Shown here: one piece after another, positions 11,741-20,779 of the stretch
Numbering within the stretch: the first letter of the stretch is position 1
Layout: each line of letters opens with the position of its first letter
DNA from: Pycnopodia helianthoides
Lineage: Eukaryota; Echinodermata; Asteroidea; Forcipulatida; Asteriidae
Direction: 5' to 3'
DNA: 64,000 nucleotides
Assembly (NCBI GenBank): GCA_032158295.1
Contig: CM063255.1
Coordinates: forward strand, 3,563,501-3,627,500
Made by a program: the position numbers and the translations under genes
Notes under the pieces: generated by a model
The model's database searches: none
Told to the model about the DNA's origin: nothing
What the model saw: only the letters and a program-made list of their open reading frames with translations

Positions 11741-13270
11741 CTAGAGCTCAAGTGTTTGTCCCTGGATAACAAACACTATTTTGGATAACAAACAAAATGT
11801 ACTTGCAATTAAACTGTAACTGGTATGGATTGTACAGTGTTGATATAGATCTAAACTGTATTTGAATCTTTTAACCTTGCCGGCTAGGAAGGCACTTTTT
11901 TTCCTTTTTTTAATTACTGAAAAATGTTTGGGCCAATTCCGCTGAAACTACATGGAATCCTCAATGAAACCCTCTAGTTTGACATTCTAAAGTCACTTTT
12001 AACATTGCGAGCTATACAGGTCAGGCAAATTGTGGAATAGCCTGGACTTCAGCCGAACCTTATTCATTTGTGTAGAAAGTATAAGCCCGTTGTAGCGTGT
12101 GCAGATCAAATCTCCTTGAGTTTTTTGCTGCTAGGCTAGCAAAACTCAATGCTATGAGTCATCCTAGTCTAGTGACAGGTTGTAAATAAACAGCGGTTCC
12201 CACAGGTGCTGTCTACTACTGTTTTATGTCCATGTTTCAGACGACTGTTTGATGTACTGCTCATATTGTATGGCAGTTACTGTACAGTAAGAAATGGTGT
12301 AGGCCCTACTGTACTTATAAGAAGTGGCATGTGTACATTTAAGGGGGGGGGGGTGCTGCTCGCAAGGTTAAGGTGCTACATAAATTGGTCACAAAACTCA
12401 TAGAAAAACTTTCAAAACCTGTCTTAAAAGTGTCTCTCTTTGTCCAAGCACCCTGAGCACCTTATTGGTGGATACTGTGCTATATACGACTCGAAATTTG
12501 GATGTAAAACATCCCAGCTTGAATACGTGAAAGGGTCGATCGTGCATTTATTTCTGTATATACATATCTTGTAAAACTGCATCTTAAAGGAAACGTCAAG
12601 TGACACTTGAAAAGGTAATCAGAACAGGACCTGAATTGTTTTATGTTACACATCCCGGCTTAAATACATGCACAGTTTCAGCTTGATCACGCAATTTTCC
12701 TGTTAATATAAATCTTTGGAAAGTGCACCTTTAAGGTGACGTTGATTGAAGCATGGTGACGTAATTGTGAACAAGGTCTTATCGAGGTTTTAACATGGTG
12801 TAGACTTGAAGTAGATTCGATTAACAGAAATTTAGATTTTGGCCCAAAAAATGATTTATTATGTTGATGCAAGCTTTGTAACTATGCGGACAGAGCTCAC
12901 CGAGAAAACATAAGTAAAAACGAACGATAACAAAAGGTGTTCGGCTGTTGCCCGAACAACTAAAATCATCCGAATAATAACAGTAGGTGTTTGGCTGTTG
13001 CCCAAACACCTAAAAACCAACAATAACAATAGTTATTTGGGCTGTTGCCCGAACACCTAAGCAACAACAACAGCAGCAACAACAACAACACCATTTAAAT
13101 AACCCAGTAAATTGTCTTCTGTTATGTATTGCACAAAATGTATTTGGACAAAACGCAAACCAAAAATAATGTTTGTTGTGTGTTTGTGAAGGAAAGTTCG
13201 GGTTCTTACCTTCGAGTGTAGCTGTAGCAAAGACTAGTAACAGAGCTAAAACTGATCCCATCAAAAACAT
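8855..13270 (-). CDS. Gene A: secreted six-cysteine protein with Methyltransf_FA-like domain (4 exons)
   Basis: Four exons on the minus strand: 13270-13210, 11579-11367, 11123-10932 and 9141-8855 (stop TAA). All have GT/AG borders and all introns are phase 1, giving 753 nt and 250 residues. Exon 1 is a signal peptide (MFLMGSVLALLLVFATATLE). Exon 2 starts D-EACVCYMGQE and has LCECTEFRLGG, i.e. two CxC pairs. Exon 3 has QLPC and QVEEPLDLPMRLEF. Exon 4 has GETLFVTY, HIEAGV and FEPC near the C-terminus. The six cysteines would allow three disulfides. Sequons NFT and NFS lie in exon 4. The pattern from RLEF to WSFF resembles the Methyltransf_FA (farnesoic-acid O-methyltransferase-like) beta domain, a by-eye call without a search. 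No SAM-binding motif is visible, so enzyme activity is not implied. The start was chosen because it opens directly into the hydrophobic signal. Intron 1 holds a CAA microsatellite and hairpin repeats; intron 3 holds a Helentron-like repeat. Function is unknown. Confidence 0.87.
9299..9760 (-). mobile_element. Helentron/HINE-like non-autonomous element in gene A intron 3
   Basis: Read on the minus strand: a block with GACGTCGTTCGGCATTTTAG and GTTATGGTTCGAAC, an (AAT)n microsatellite (9,348-9,408), and a terminal hairpin with 10-bp arms CTGTTCCGAC/GTCGGAACAG at 9,299-9,323 followed by CTAATAA. Repeat core, microsatellite and 3' hairpin in this order are typical of Helentron-associated elements. 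No 5' end was defined, and the class assignment is inference. Confidence 0.45.
9348..9408. repeat. (ATT)n microsatellite
   Basis: Nearly pure ATT/TTT triplets in intron 3 of gene A, immediately beside the terminal hairpin at 9,299-9,323. Confidence 0.9.
11671..11742. repeat. G-run plus (CAA)n microsatellite in gene A intron 1
   Basis: A run of 13 G is followed by about 18 CAA triplets, roughly 90 bp upstream (in gene sense) of the exon 2 acceptor. It can be read as polyQ on one strand, but it lies in an intron and is not coding. Confidence 0.9.
12118..12380. repeat. Dispersed repeat R4, 5' fragment
   Basis: CTAGGCTAGCAAA, AACAGCGGTTCCCACAGGTG and GTGCTGCTCGCA words match 51,228-51,660 in the same order. 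The remaining part of R4 is at 51,660-52,080 and 44,395-44,850. It lies in intron 1 of gene A. Confidence 0.75.
12655..12850. repeat. Block shared by intron 1 of genes A and B
   Basis: Starts CAGTTTCAGCTTGATCACGC and matches 18,457-18,650. In gene A the match continues straight into the hairpin array, whereas in gene B 1.8 kb of other sequence (including the 218-bp satellite) separates the two halves (18,650 and 20,427). Confidence 0.8.
12930..13095 (+). repeat. Array of three GTTCGGGC hairpins plus CAA-rich tract
   Basis: Three hairpins of the form AGGTGTT(C/T)GG-CTGTTG-CC(C/A)AACACCT lie at about 12,935, 12,984 and 13,031, each preceded by AATAACA(A/G)TAG-like sequence. A CAACAACAGCAGC tract follows. 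The same unit without copy 1 is at 20,500-20,600. A related hairpin ends the element at 33,050-34,146. These look like stacked terminal hairpins of a Helentron-like family, about 110 bp inside intron 1 from gene A exon 1. Confidence 0.7.
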
Positions 13271-13420
13271 GTTTTTTTCTTGGAATAAATATTTCCTCCC
13301 CGAAATAAATTTTTATCCAGCCTTGTCTGGTGAGTCTTCAATCTTCGTCACCGCAAACACGACTCAACGGCACCGCAGTCTAGTGAATAATAACACACAC
13401 GTATCGGAAAATGTTGGTGT
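13271..13420 (-). promoter_or_regulatory. Probable proximal promoter/5'UTR of gene A
   Basis: Immediately upstream of the start codon and strongly conserved with 20,780-20,930 upstream of gene B (GTCACCGCAAACACGACTCA block). A TATA-like GGATAAAAAT (minus) sits about 40 nt before the ATG in gene A but is not kept in B. The transcription start is unknown. Confidence 0.4.
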
Positions 13421-15443
13421 GGGCGGGGCCAATATCTTTCTAAGACAGACACAATGGAAGCATTCAGGTATTATTTTTGCGAACTTCTTTCATCAACTCT
13501 TAAACTATATCTATTACAAAAAGGAGACAAAATACCGCAATGTATAGTGGGGGGCATATTTTATGCTAAATATCTGGGGGAAAGGTGCCTTTGAAGATAC
13601 AATTATGGAATTTGAAACACAGTCAGAGTATGTCATGAGAAAGATACTCGAATAAAGGGCAACCGCAGATTTGTCCTTAAATGAAATAAAATAAATGTAG
13701 GTAGATTAACAAGTAATTTTCAATGGCTACCTTGCTTGTTATTCTGTACCTATATATTTTTCTAATGATAATTCTGTAAGTTCCCTACAGCCAATATATT
13801 TCTCATGACCGTACTCTGCCTGTGCGCCAAACTCCATGTTTGCATCATCAAAGGCACAATCCTATCATCTACCTGCCGCAATAATAATTCTCTCTGGTAT
13901 CGGATTATAAAAAGGAAAACCTACACGTTTATCATAAATCACTTTTTACAATTTTACTTGGAAGAACGGAACCACAAAAGCTCTTCTGAAACAAGGAAAA
14001 ACTGAAAACAAAATCACCAAACAGTTTTTAAATTTAGAATTTAACAGATACCGGTTGTGCATATGGCAAGGGCGAACGCTATAAAGTAACAGAGACACAC
14101 AGTGAAGGCATGCACATTGTGCTAAAACGAACCCAGCCAAAAAATCAATTCGCCTTTGTCCCGAAGCTCTCAAACTAGAAACACGTTTTTAGTGCCGTCA
14201 AGGTTTTCGCGGTTAGAGATTGGAAAACGATACCATGGTTACTTCAATTCATAAGCAGCTTTGTTGGCAGTCCAAATGTATATCTTTATAAGCTTCTTGC
14301 AGCTCTCCACTCAGTTGTACACAGTATATTATTTCTTGCTTTTTTTATGATACATATTTCACAACAAATGTTTATTGTTTTTCGTCAAATTGTAAAGAAC
14401 AAAAACAAACACTCATTGTTTTAAAAGTAAGCCCGACTTAAAGACATTTTAAAAGCATACGTTATAGTCCCAGATCAAAGCAAAATCCAGAAAGATGTAT
14501 AATCTATAAACAAAAAAGCACGTACTTTTTTTTATATTATATTCGACTGTTGGAAAAGCATAGCTCGAAAATCACCCCCAAAATATAACAGGCCTACATA
14601 ATGTGATAACAGTTTAAAACGAATCAAAACACAGACTAAAACTATTAACCCTTCGTTAAGGTTTGCTTTGAAGAACACTTATCGCAAACTGCATTTTTTA
14701 TTTCACGCCAAATGTACATTCACTTTATTAATAAATCATAAAAATAACTTTTACATTGAACGTTCTTTGAAATGGTTATTTACATCTGAACATTATGAAA
14801 AATTAACATCAACTTAACATTATTTGACTACATCACTGAGTAGGCAGTCGTATCATTGCTTAATAATTACTTCTTAAAATTTAAAGCTAACTTACAATAT
14901 GCATTATAATTGGAGACTGACAGCAGACTTACCAGGTAAAATTCAATTTTTTACGTAATTCCAAGCATGCGCACATTGTCGAGAACAATGTAATTACCTG
15001 GTAAGGCTGCTGCCACCTAGAGTCCAAAAAGTCCCCGAGTGACATGTAGTTTCATAACCATTTGATTTTGTTTTTTCTCACAACTCTGCCCACTGGCTTC
15101 TACATGTACAAAGGAATTCAAAATCCACAGAAGGAAAATACATAGGAATAAAACGCGATGCAGAATGCACTTTTCACACGTTTCTTCTCCACGCTGTTCT
15201 CATGTTTCACTGCTTAAGCTATTTTTTTAAAGCATTATATGCAAAATTGCTCAATTAACTTTTGTCAAAAAAAAAGCATCAACACTTTTGTCGTCCTGAT
15301 TACTCTTTTGCAATTAAAGTTGTTCTTCTAACACTTTGTAATTCATAAATATTTGCACAGTGTCTCTTGATGAAAGACCATGCGGTGTAATTTCAGGAGA
15401 CGTTAAAATATAATGTTTGAATGTTTCAAAACCGCCAACATAG
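13421..15443. other. Intergenic region A-B, duplicated as 20,930-23,266
   Basis: No gene seen. Long near-identical blocks with the later copy, e.g. 13,929-15,070 with 21,750-22,890. The copies differ by about 310 extra bases at 21,408-21,752. Repeated short frames here are chance. Confidence 0.7.
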
Positions 15444-15516
15444 GGCTGGATAGCTCAGTTGGTAGAGCGCTAGCACATTAATCTGGACTTCGTTGGTTCA
15501 AATCCCGCTCTAGTTA
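15444..15516 (+). tRNA. tRNA-like gene or tRNA pseudogene, anticodon ATT by position
   Basis: 73 nt fold as a full cloverleaf. Acceptor GGCTGGA pairs TCTAGTT (three G-U), and the D stem is GCTC/GAGC. The anticodon stem CTAGC/TCTGG has one mismatch, loop ACATTAA gives ATT, and the T stem GTTGG/CCCGC has one mismatch. Discriminator A. A box TAGCTCAGTTGG and B box GGTTCAAATCC are present. Position 33 is C instead of the invariant U, which argues for a pseudogene or SINE head. No CCA is encoded, as expected in eukaryotes. Confidence 0.5.
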
Positions 15517-15582
15517 GATTTCTTTGTTTAACCCGAAATCTATTTTCTAAAGTTCAGAACATTTTTTTCCGTCGTTGCCCTG

Positions 15583-15960
15583 TTGTTTTTAACAGCAAGC
15601 CTTCGTAGATTCATATCGTTTGAACACAAAAGACTGGATAGCAACGCCTTTAATCTTCTGTATTGTCATAACAATGCTCTCTGTTGTGTCAAAGAGGACA
15701 AGTTAAAGTTCTTTTTTCAACCCTTGTACTGCTTTCCTACTGTAAGGTCTCTCTATTCATATGTTTGTTAAGGTGATTCTCAAGTTACCTATATAAATAT
15801 TCTTCCTCATTTGTAAACATTGTACATTATTTTAATTTAAATTGTTGTGTTTAATTTCTGAGTAACACTGGAACTGTATTGGTTTAATTTGAGAGTACAA
15901 GTGGAATAAATGGAGCTGTATAGCTCCACAATCACGGAAAAAATTAATAAAAATGTATGC
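15583..15960. other. Segment unique to the B unit
   Basis: Between the tRNA-like gene and the 3' flank of gene B. Gene C (about 23,410-23,770) and gene A carry a different, mutually similar sequence here (AATAAACCACAAGGGG block). The B unit has therefore been replaced or has lost and gained about 370 bp. No gene recognised. Confidence 0.55.
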
Positions 15961-16445
15961 AATGTTATGTTGAGTCACTTCATTTATTTATTTTATTTTT
16001 TTTTGGGGGGGGGGCAACAGCAGCGTTACTATGACAAATCGGTGTATGGTTATCTTTGAGTAGTAAAACGTGTACGTCACTTACGCAGTTTTGTGTGCAA
16101 GTAAAACACTTGAGTATTAATGAAACTAAAATTTATATTGAAAGCCTATAATTATTCAGTTTAATCATGAACATCGGCGTTTATGTAACAGAACTGTGCA
16201 AAAATATTTTGGTGCAGTGGTTATTTAGTACAAATGTGAATACAAAGGTTGTGGTCAATATTTAAGAGTAAAACTGGTACGTACCTTACAGTTCCGAGGG
16301 CAAAATAACATTATTCTACGTCACTGTTAAGTTTTTTGTGATCAGATGAAAATTTAATTTATTGGTCCCTTTGCAATAGGTAGTTTTTAGATTTAATAAG
16401 ATTTTCACGGTTTATGGTTGATTGTATTTTGTGTAAAGTAAATTG

Positions 16446-16505
16446 AGTGCATGGCTTGAAGAAACTCCATTCGTTGCGCTCTGGGTCTCTTTGCAGTACG
16501 TAATT
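16446..16505 (-). repeat. Partial copy of exon 4 end behind the gene B stop codon
   Basis: GAGTGCATGGCTTGAAGAAA on the plus strand occurs here and again inside exon 4 (16,535-16,554). The same arrangement lies behind gene C (24,238-24,298). It encodes the WSFFKPC end but is out of the reading frame's reach. Gene A lacks it, so it arose before the B/C split. Confidence 0.75.
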
Positions 16506-16511
16506 CTTGAT

Positions 16512-19500
16512 TTAATTGATCCAAGTTAGAGTAAAATGAGTGCATGGCTTGAAGAAACTCCATTCGGTGCTTACGCTATTCCCCAGGATTATGAACATCC
16601 GGTCAGCCTGGGGTGGAGATGACAGGTCATAGGTCATGTATGATGTTTCCACGTCTTTAACTCCAGCCTCGATATGACTGCCGTTGTAGGTCACAAACAA
16701 TGTCTCACCGTAGATGGTTAGGCTGGATCTGGTCTTCACGGTGGTCCATGTTTGAGCGTCTCTTCGTTTGATTGTCAAGGATGACGAGGACATACCTGCA
16801 GAATTAAAACAGTGTATGAACTTATCAGACTTGTTTGGCACCACGTGGCAGTACGCGAAAACTCACGTTTCATTCTGTACTGGACGACTATTATGATAAA
16901 GTATAATATTGGAACGCTGATGAACTCATCATTCTGACCAGAATGCTTCATAATGTTTGGTGTAACCTGTTTTACCTTTTGCTCGACCATTGTTATAATA
17001 GATTGTGGACTCACCAACTGCGAATTTAGCATGCTGAGAACTCTTTGTACCAGGAGAGAAGATCACCCGCGCATTCCCAGGAGTCTGAACCCTGAATTCC
17101 AGCCTCATCGGTAAATCAAGGGGTTCCTCAACTTGTGTACGCCCCGGTTCTGTTGTGTAGCTTCTTGAGCATGGTAATTCAGCTGTACCAGGTGCTGCAG
17201 TCGACACTGAAAGCAAGTACATGATATTTAACTAAACACAGTTACACTAGTATTTTAAACAATACAAATCAAATGTAGCTTTGTTCGCACGGGAATGAAA
17301 TGAAGATAAATATCAGACAAAAAGAAAATTAAAAAAAGTGGTCAACATGAAGGAAAGTAGGTTTGAAAAAGAGTTAGAGCCCCTTTATACCCGCAGCTGT
17401 AACTTGATTTTTGTTAGATTCATAGAAATAGCATGTCATTTTTTATTTTTTATTGAATAAGAGTATATTTATACTGTCCATCAATCTCAAACGATGATAA
17501 GCAGGAAAAAAATACCAAAACCCCCCGCCAAAAAAAAAAAATAATACAAATAAATAAATAAATAAATAATTAAAAACATTATCAAACCCATTCAATTTAA
17601 AGTTAAACAAAACCATCTGTTTATATGACACTTTAGATTCTTGTTGAGGCCCACTTTCATAGCTCTGGCTCAAACTTTTATCCGTGACCCAAGATCCTGA
17701 CTCGACTTTATATGGAAAGCAATTTTCAGTTTTACCAAAACGTCTCCAAAGGCGACCACAACAAGCTTACCATGAAGGCCAGGTGTTCGGCTAACCATTC
17801 CACGTTTGATCTGATTATCACCACCAACAATCATCTCGGACTGCTGCACTTGAGGCTTCATGTTTACTCCTCCCAAACGGAACTCAGTGCATTCACACAA
17901 GGTTTGCTCAGGTAGTGACCAGCCGTAGCGCTTGCCGGTTGCTCGGTCTAATTCTTGACCCATGTAACAAACACAAGCTTCATCTGAAATCAAGATACAG
18001 TAAGGGTTGTTTTTAATCTTCTGATGAAAATGGTAGGCGGCACCAATGTCGGAAATCCCCATGCACTAAACAAACATGCGGAGCTTTTGAAGGGACAAAG
18101 GTGTACAATAATTGGGACAAATCTCTGTTTGAACGTAAATAGTATTCGTTAAAACGAAAATAATCTCAGAAAAAAAACTTCGTTCGAACGATAAAAGTCT
18201 TCGTTCAAACGAAGAATTAGAACGAAAATATTCTTTGTTCGAACGAAACTATTTACAAACCTGCGGCGAGCGCACATGCCGGCATTATAGACACATCCGC
18301 CACTTGTTAGGACGCTGCAGGCTGCCTAGCGTACAGGCTGTAGACGTGACTGATACTAGATAGCGTGCCTCCAGTCGTCATCAACATTAGCGTCTGTGTA
18401 TCGGATAGAAATGTTCGCGCGCAGGTATTTAAACAACAAATCTTTAAAGGAACATTACAGTTTCAGCTTGATCACGCATTTTTCCTGTTAATATAAATCT
18501 TTGGAAAGTTCACCTTTAAGGTGACGTTGATTGAAGCTTGGTGACGTAATTGTGACATGAACAAGGTCTTATCGAGGTTTTAACATGGTGTAGACTTGGA
18601 GTAGATTCGATTTACAGAAATTTTAATTTTGGCCCAGTTAATGATTTCTTGAAGAAGAAAAACAAAGGCAAACTTTCAGTACGACCGGAAGTAAAGGTCA
18701 AGCGTTGCCCCAGTCTTGATCTATCAGATGTTCAATTATTAATATCATAGCTTAAAACACTGCGCTGCACTCTCGCACAGTCATCGACTGTACCGTTTAA
18801 AAAAAAAAATGTGATTACTCATTAACGGTGCGGTCAAAAATCGCGAAATTTTTTAAGTTCCTCAATGGACCATAGCCGGATAACACTAGTACCAGCAGAT
18901 TTAGCTTGGGGTGAGTCTTCGACCTACAGTCACCTTTAATTTCGAAGCCCCATAGAATTCCCCTGAGGCCCAAGGAATTCCCCTGAGGCTATCCCTAACC
19001 CCATAAACACGATCCAAGGTCTTAGATCTAGCCGCTGTTACTTGGGGGCAATCAATCATCCTGTCACTGTTCCAGACATCGGGCAGACACCAGGTGCAGG
19101 TTGTGGTTTCGGGTTGGCCAAGTAAATAAGATACCTTGTTTCTCAGAAGACTGGTAAGCACTGGAAAGCAGTGCAAAAAAAAAAAAAAAAAATGAAAAAA
19201 AAAATGATTTTGGTAACATTTTTTTTTTTTTGCAACTGAGTGTGCTTACCATCCAGGGACATTGTTTTGCATTTTCTTTCTTCTTCTGGGGATTCAGTTA
19301 ACGTTTCTGAGTCTAATGATACCATGTTAGAAGAGTTTGTGAGCAGCCAAAGTAGTTTTACAAGCAATTTCACACCGTACGGTAGCGGACCGTGCGATAC
19401 TGTAACGGTGTAATTTTGATGGATTTGGGTAAAAATTTGTTTTTTGTTTCAACTGAGTGTGCTTACCCCCTATGAATATTTTTTTTTCATTTTTTTGTTG

Positions 19501-20779
19501 TTCTAGGGATTCAGTGAACGTTTCTGAGTCTAATGATACCATGTTAGAAGAGTTTGTGAGCAGCCAAAATAGTTTTACAAGCAATTTCACACCGTACGGT
19601 ACCGGACCGTGCGATACTGTAACGGTGTAATTTTGATGGATTTGGGTAAAAATTTGTTTTTTTGTTTCAACTGAGTGTGCTTACCCCCTATGAACATTTT
19701 TTTCATTTTTTTTGTTGTTCTTGGGATTCAGTGAACGTTTCTGAGTCTAATGATACCATGTTAGAAGAGTTTTTGAGCAGCCAAAATAGTTTTACACGCA
19801 ATTTCACACCGTACGGTAGCGGACCGTGCGATACTGTAACGGTGTGATTTTGATGGATTTGGGCAAAAATTAGGTTTTTTTTTGTTTCAACTGAGTGTGC
19901 TTACCCCCTATGAACATTTTGTTTGCATTTTTTTTTGTTCTGGGGATTCAGTGAACGTTTCTGAGTCTAATGATACCATGTTAGAAGAGTTTGTGAGCAG
20001 CCAAAATAGTTTTACACGCAATTTCACATGGTACTGCAGCAAACAGTGCGATAGTGTAACGGTGTGATTTTGATGGATTTGGGTAAAAAATTAAACAAAA
20101 ATTGATTTTTCACTTTTTTTGATTTTTTTTTCTTCTTGGGATTGAGTGAACGATTCTGAGTCTAATGGTACCATGTTAGAAGAGTTTGTGAGCAGCCAAA
20201 TTAGTGTTATGCGCAATTTCACACCGTACTGCAGATGACTGTGCGATGGCGGGACGGACGCTTTTCAAGGTCATAGTGCAGCGGAGGGTTAAAGTATCTC
20301 ATGAAAAAGAGCAAATTGTCATTTCTATAACTTAAATTGCTTGTAATTTGATACCTCATGACGTCATCATGACGTCCCAACTTAATCAGCATCTGGTAGT
20401 TATACCTTACTACATGTAAACTTTTAAGTTGATGCAAGCTTTGTAACTATGCGGACAGAGCTCACCGAGAAAACATAAGTGAAAACGAACAATAACAATA
20501 GGTGTTCGGCTGTTGCCCAAACACCTTAAAAAACAACAATAACAATAGTTATTTGGGCTGTTGCCCGAACACCTAAGCAACAACAAAAGCAACAACAACA
20601 ACATCATTTAAATAACCCAGTAAATTGTCTTCTGCTATATATTGCACAAAATGTATTTGGACAAAACGCAAAACAAAAAAATGTTTGTTGTGTGGTGAAT
20701 CAAAGTTCATGCTCTTACCTCCGAGTGTAGCAGTAGCAAAGACTAGTAACAGAGCTAAAATTGATCCCATCAAAAACAT
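16512..20779 (-). CDS. Gene B: secreted six-cysteine protein, paralogue of gene A
   Basis: Exons are 20779-20719, 17983-17771, 17206-17015 and 16795-16512 (stop TAA). All introns are phase 1, for 750 nt and 249 residues. Exon 1 (MFLMGSILALLLVFATATLG) is nearly the same as gene A. Exon 2 keeps CVCYMGQE and LCECTEFRLGG. Exon 3 keeps ELPC and QVEEPLDLPMRLEF. Exon 4 keeps GETLFVTY, HIEAGV and FKPC. All six cysteines are retained; one sequon (NGS) lies in exon 4. Intron 1 (2.7 kb) contains a block shared with gene A, a private insertion with a 218-bp satellite, and hairpin repeats. Intron 3 is only 219 bp. A partial copy of the exon 4 end lies just after the stop (16,446-16,478). An AATAAA (TTTATT at about 16,356 on the plus strand) lies about 150 nt downstream of the stop. 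Exons 2 and 3 differ from gene C far more than the adjoining intron does. Confidence 0.87.
18090..18430. repeat. TTCGTTCGAACGAA-motif repeat plus GCTGCAGGCTGCC block (B intron 1)
   Basis: Alternating CTTCGTT(C/A)(G/A)AACGAA-like palindromes (18,130-18,262) are followed by a GC-richer block with ACGCTGCAGGCTGCC and GCGTGCCTCCAG. Counterparts: 25,890-26,230 in gene C intron 1, and diverged single copies at 26,630-27,100 and 3,780-3,910. Confidence 0.7.
18870..19160 (-). other. Protein-like minus-strand frame of unknown origin
   Basis: A 91-codon frame contains TTTCTWCLPDVWNSDRMIDC and QVTAARSKTLDRVYGV. Composition is less AT-rich than its surroundings. No signal peptide, no recognised domain, and no splice partner in gene B phase. 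It may be a transposon relic; it is present only in the B-specific insertion of intron 1. Confidence 0.2.
19225..20240 (+). repeat. 218-bp satellite, five units, in gene B intron 1
   Basis: GATTCAGTGAACGTTTCTGA starts at about 19,291, 19,508, 19,725, 19,945 and 20,140. The first three spacings are 217, 217 and 220; the last unit is shortened. Each unit has a pyrimidine-rich run ending near AG, an open stretch (SESNDTMLEEF on the plus strand), an ACCGTACGGT...ACGGTGT inverted motif, and a GTGTGCTTACC (minus-strand donor-like) word. The last unit is the most diverged. Confidence 0.85.
20427..20610 (+). repeat. Hairpin array of gene B intron 1
   Basis: Counterpart of 12,860-13,095 with two instead of three AGGTGTTCGG-type hairpins (about 20,500 and 20,552) and a shorter CAACAA tract. 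Confidence 0.7.

Larger units (their letters stand above)
13929..18437. repeat. Segmental duplication, copy 1 (B unit)
   Basis: Direct repeat with 21,750-26,247 at an offset of about 7.8 kb. It contains the upstream region of gene A, the tRNA-like gene and exons 4-2 of gene B. Noncoding parts I compared by eye (e.g. the 219-bp intron 3) differ by about 2%. The match ends at TTTAAAGGAAC, where a MITE sits in the other copy. Confidence 0.9.

Noticed and set aside
11272..11788. PolyQ or polyC-containing ORFs around the (CAA)n tract
   Set aside because: The tract is in intron 1 of gene A; the real coding part is exon 2 (11,367-11,579), with AG/GT borders and conserved phase.
20219..20437. Tandem minus-strand ORFs MKLLVKL(L/F)WLLTN in the satellite as a gene family
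   Set aside because: They follow the 218-bp period exactly, lack a codon-biased substitution pattern by eye, and are interrupted between units.
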